A DNA stretch of 64,000 nucleotides from Steromphala cineraria (lineage: Eukaryota > Mollusca > Gastropoda > Trochida > Trochidae): positions 53,884,289 through 53,948,288 of the forward strand of contig OU744731.1 of the NCBI GenBank assembly GCA_916613615.1, in the 5' to 3' direction. A program made the position numbers and the translations under genes. This document shows positions 63,956 to 64,000 of the stretch, in pieces; the first letter of the stretch is position 1, and every line of letters begins with the position of its first letter. The notes beneath the pieces are model-generated. The model was given only the letters and a program-made list of their open reading frames with translations. It was not told where the DNA came from and made no database searches.

Positions 63956-64000
63956 TTTAAAGGGGCAGTAGCACGTTTTTTGATAATTTTATATTTTAAA
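63956..64000. mobile_element. TTAA MITE family P, copy cut by window end
   Basis: TTTAAAGGGGCAGTAGCACG followed by TTTTATATTTTAAA, same orientation as 62396-62743. Confidence 0.85.

Overview
This is AT-rich, repeat-dense animal DNA with spliced genes (GT-AG introns of 0.4-5 kb). The mix of degenerate LINE, Penelope-like, hAT-type and TTAA-type elements, tRNA-derived SINEs, many minisatellites and a TTAGGG-like satellite, together with the gene types, suggests a marine lophotrochozoan, most likely a mollusc. The organism call is inference.

Three genes can be supported. (1) A four-exon plus-strand gene (coding 4363-21797) whose splice phases all agree predicts a 1636-residue nuclear protein. 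It has an AT-hook N-terminus, an acidic stretch, two SP[IL]D[LM]/VVKxE modules that look like CtBP-binding plus SUMO sites, and 15 helix-turn-helix-like repeats of the FYRW type. Fourteen of the repeats form seven couplets, and six couplets have exactly 37 residues between the anchor tryptophans. The nearest family I can name is vertnin. (2) A two-exon plus-strand heparan sulfate 6-O-sulfotransferase (34504-36102; 392 residues). (3) A minus-strand secreted peptide precursor (start codon 49623-49621, second exon 48045-47825). Its signal peptide is followed by a Gln-led, Trp-containing peptide ending in Gly-Lys-Arg, an adipokinetic-hormone-like layout; its 3' exon was not found.

Layout: 1-4 kb holds duplicated LINE debris with an inserted foldback MITE. 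4.3-24 kb is the vertnin-like gene, whose introns carry foldback elements, hAT MITEs, 69-, 144- and 170-bp tandem repeats, and a decayed copy of part of its own last exon. 24-34 kb is intergenic with a 37-copy, indel-free 39-bp array and a large palindrome. 34.5-36.1 kb is the sulfotransferase. 36-47 kb holds a MITE-like element, a telomere-like satellite, Penelope and LINE remnants, 74-bp repeats and SINEs. 47.8-49.7 kb is the peptide gene. 50-64 kb is mostly repeats and sequence in which I see no gene.

The three genes show no evident shared pathway. Intergenic stretches hold mainly mobile-element debris, and no CRISPR, rRNA or intact tRNA gene was recognised.
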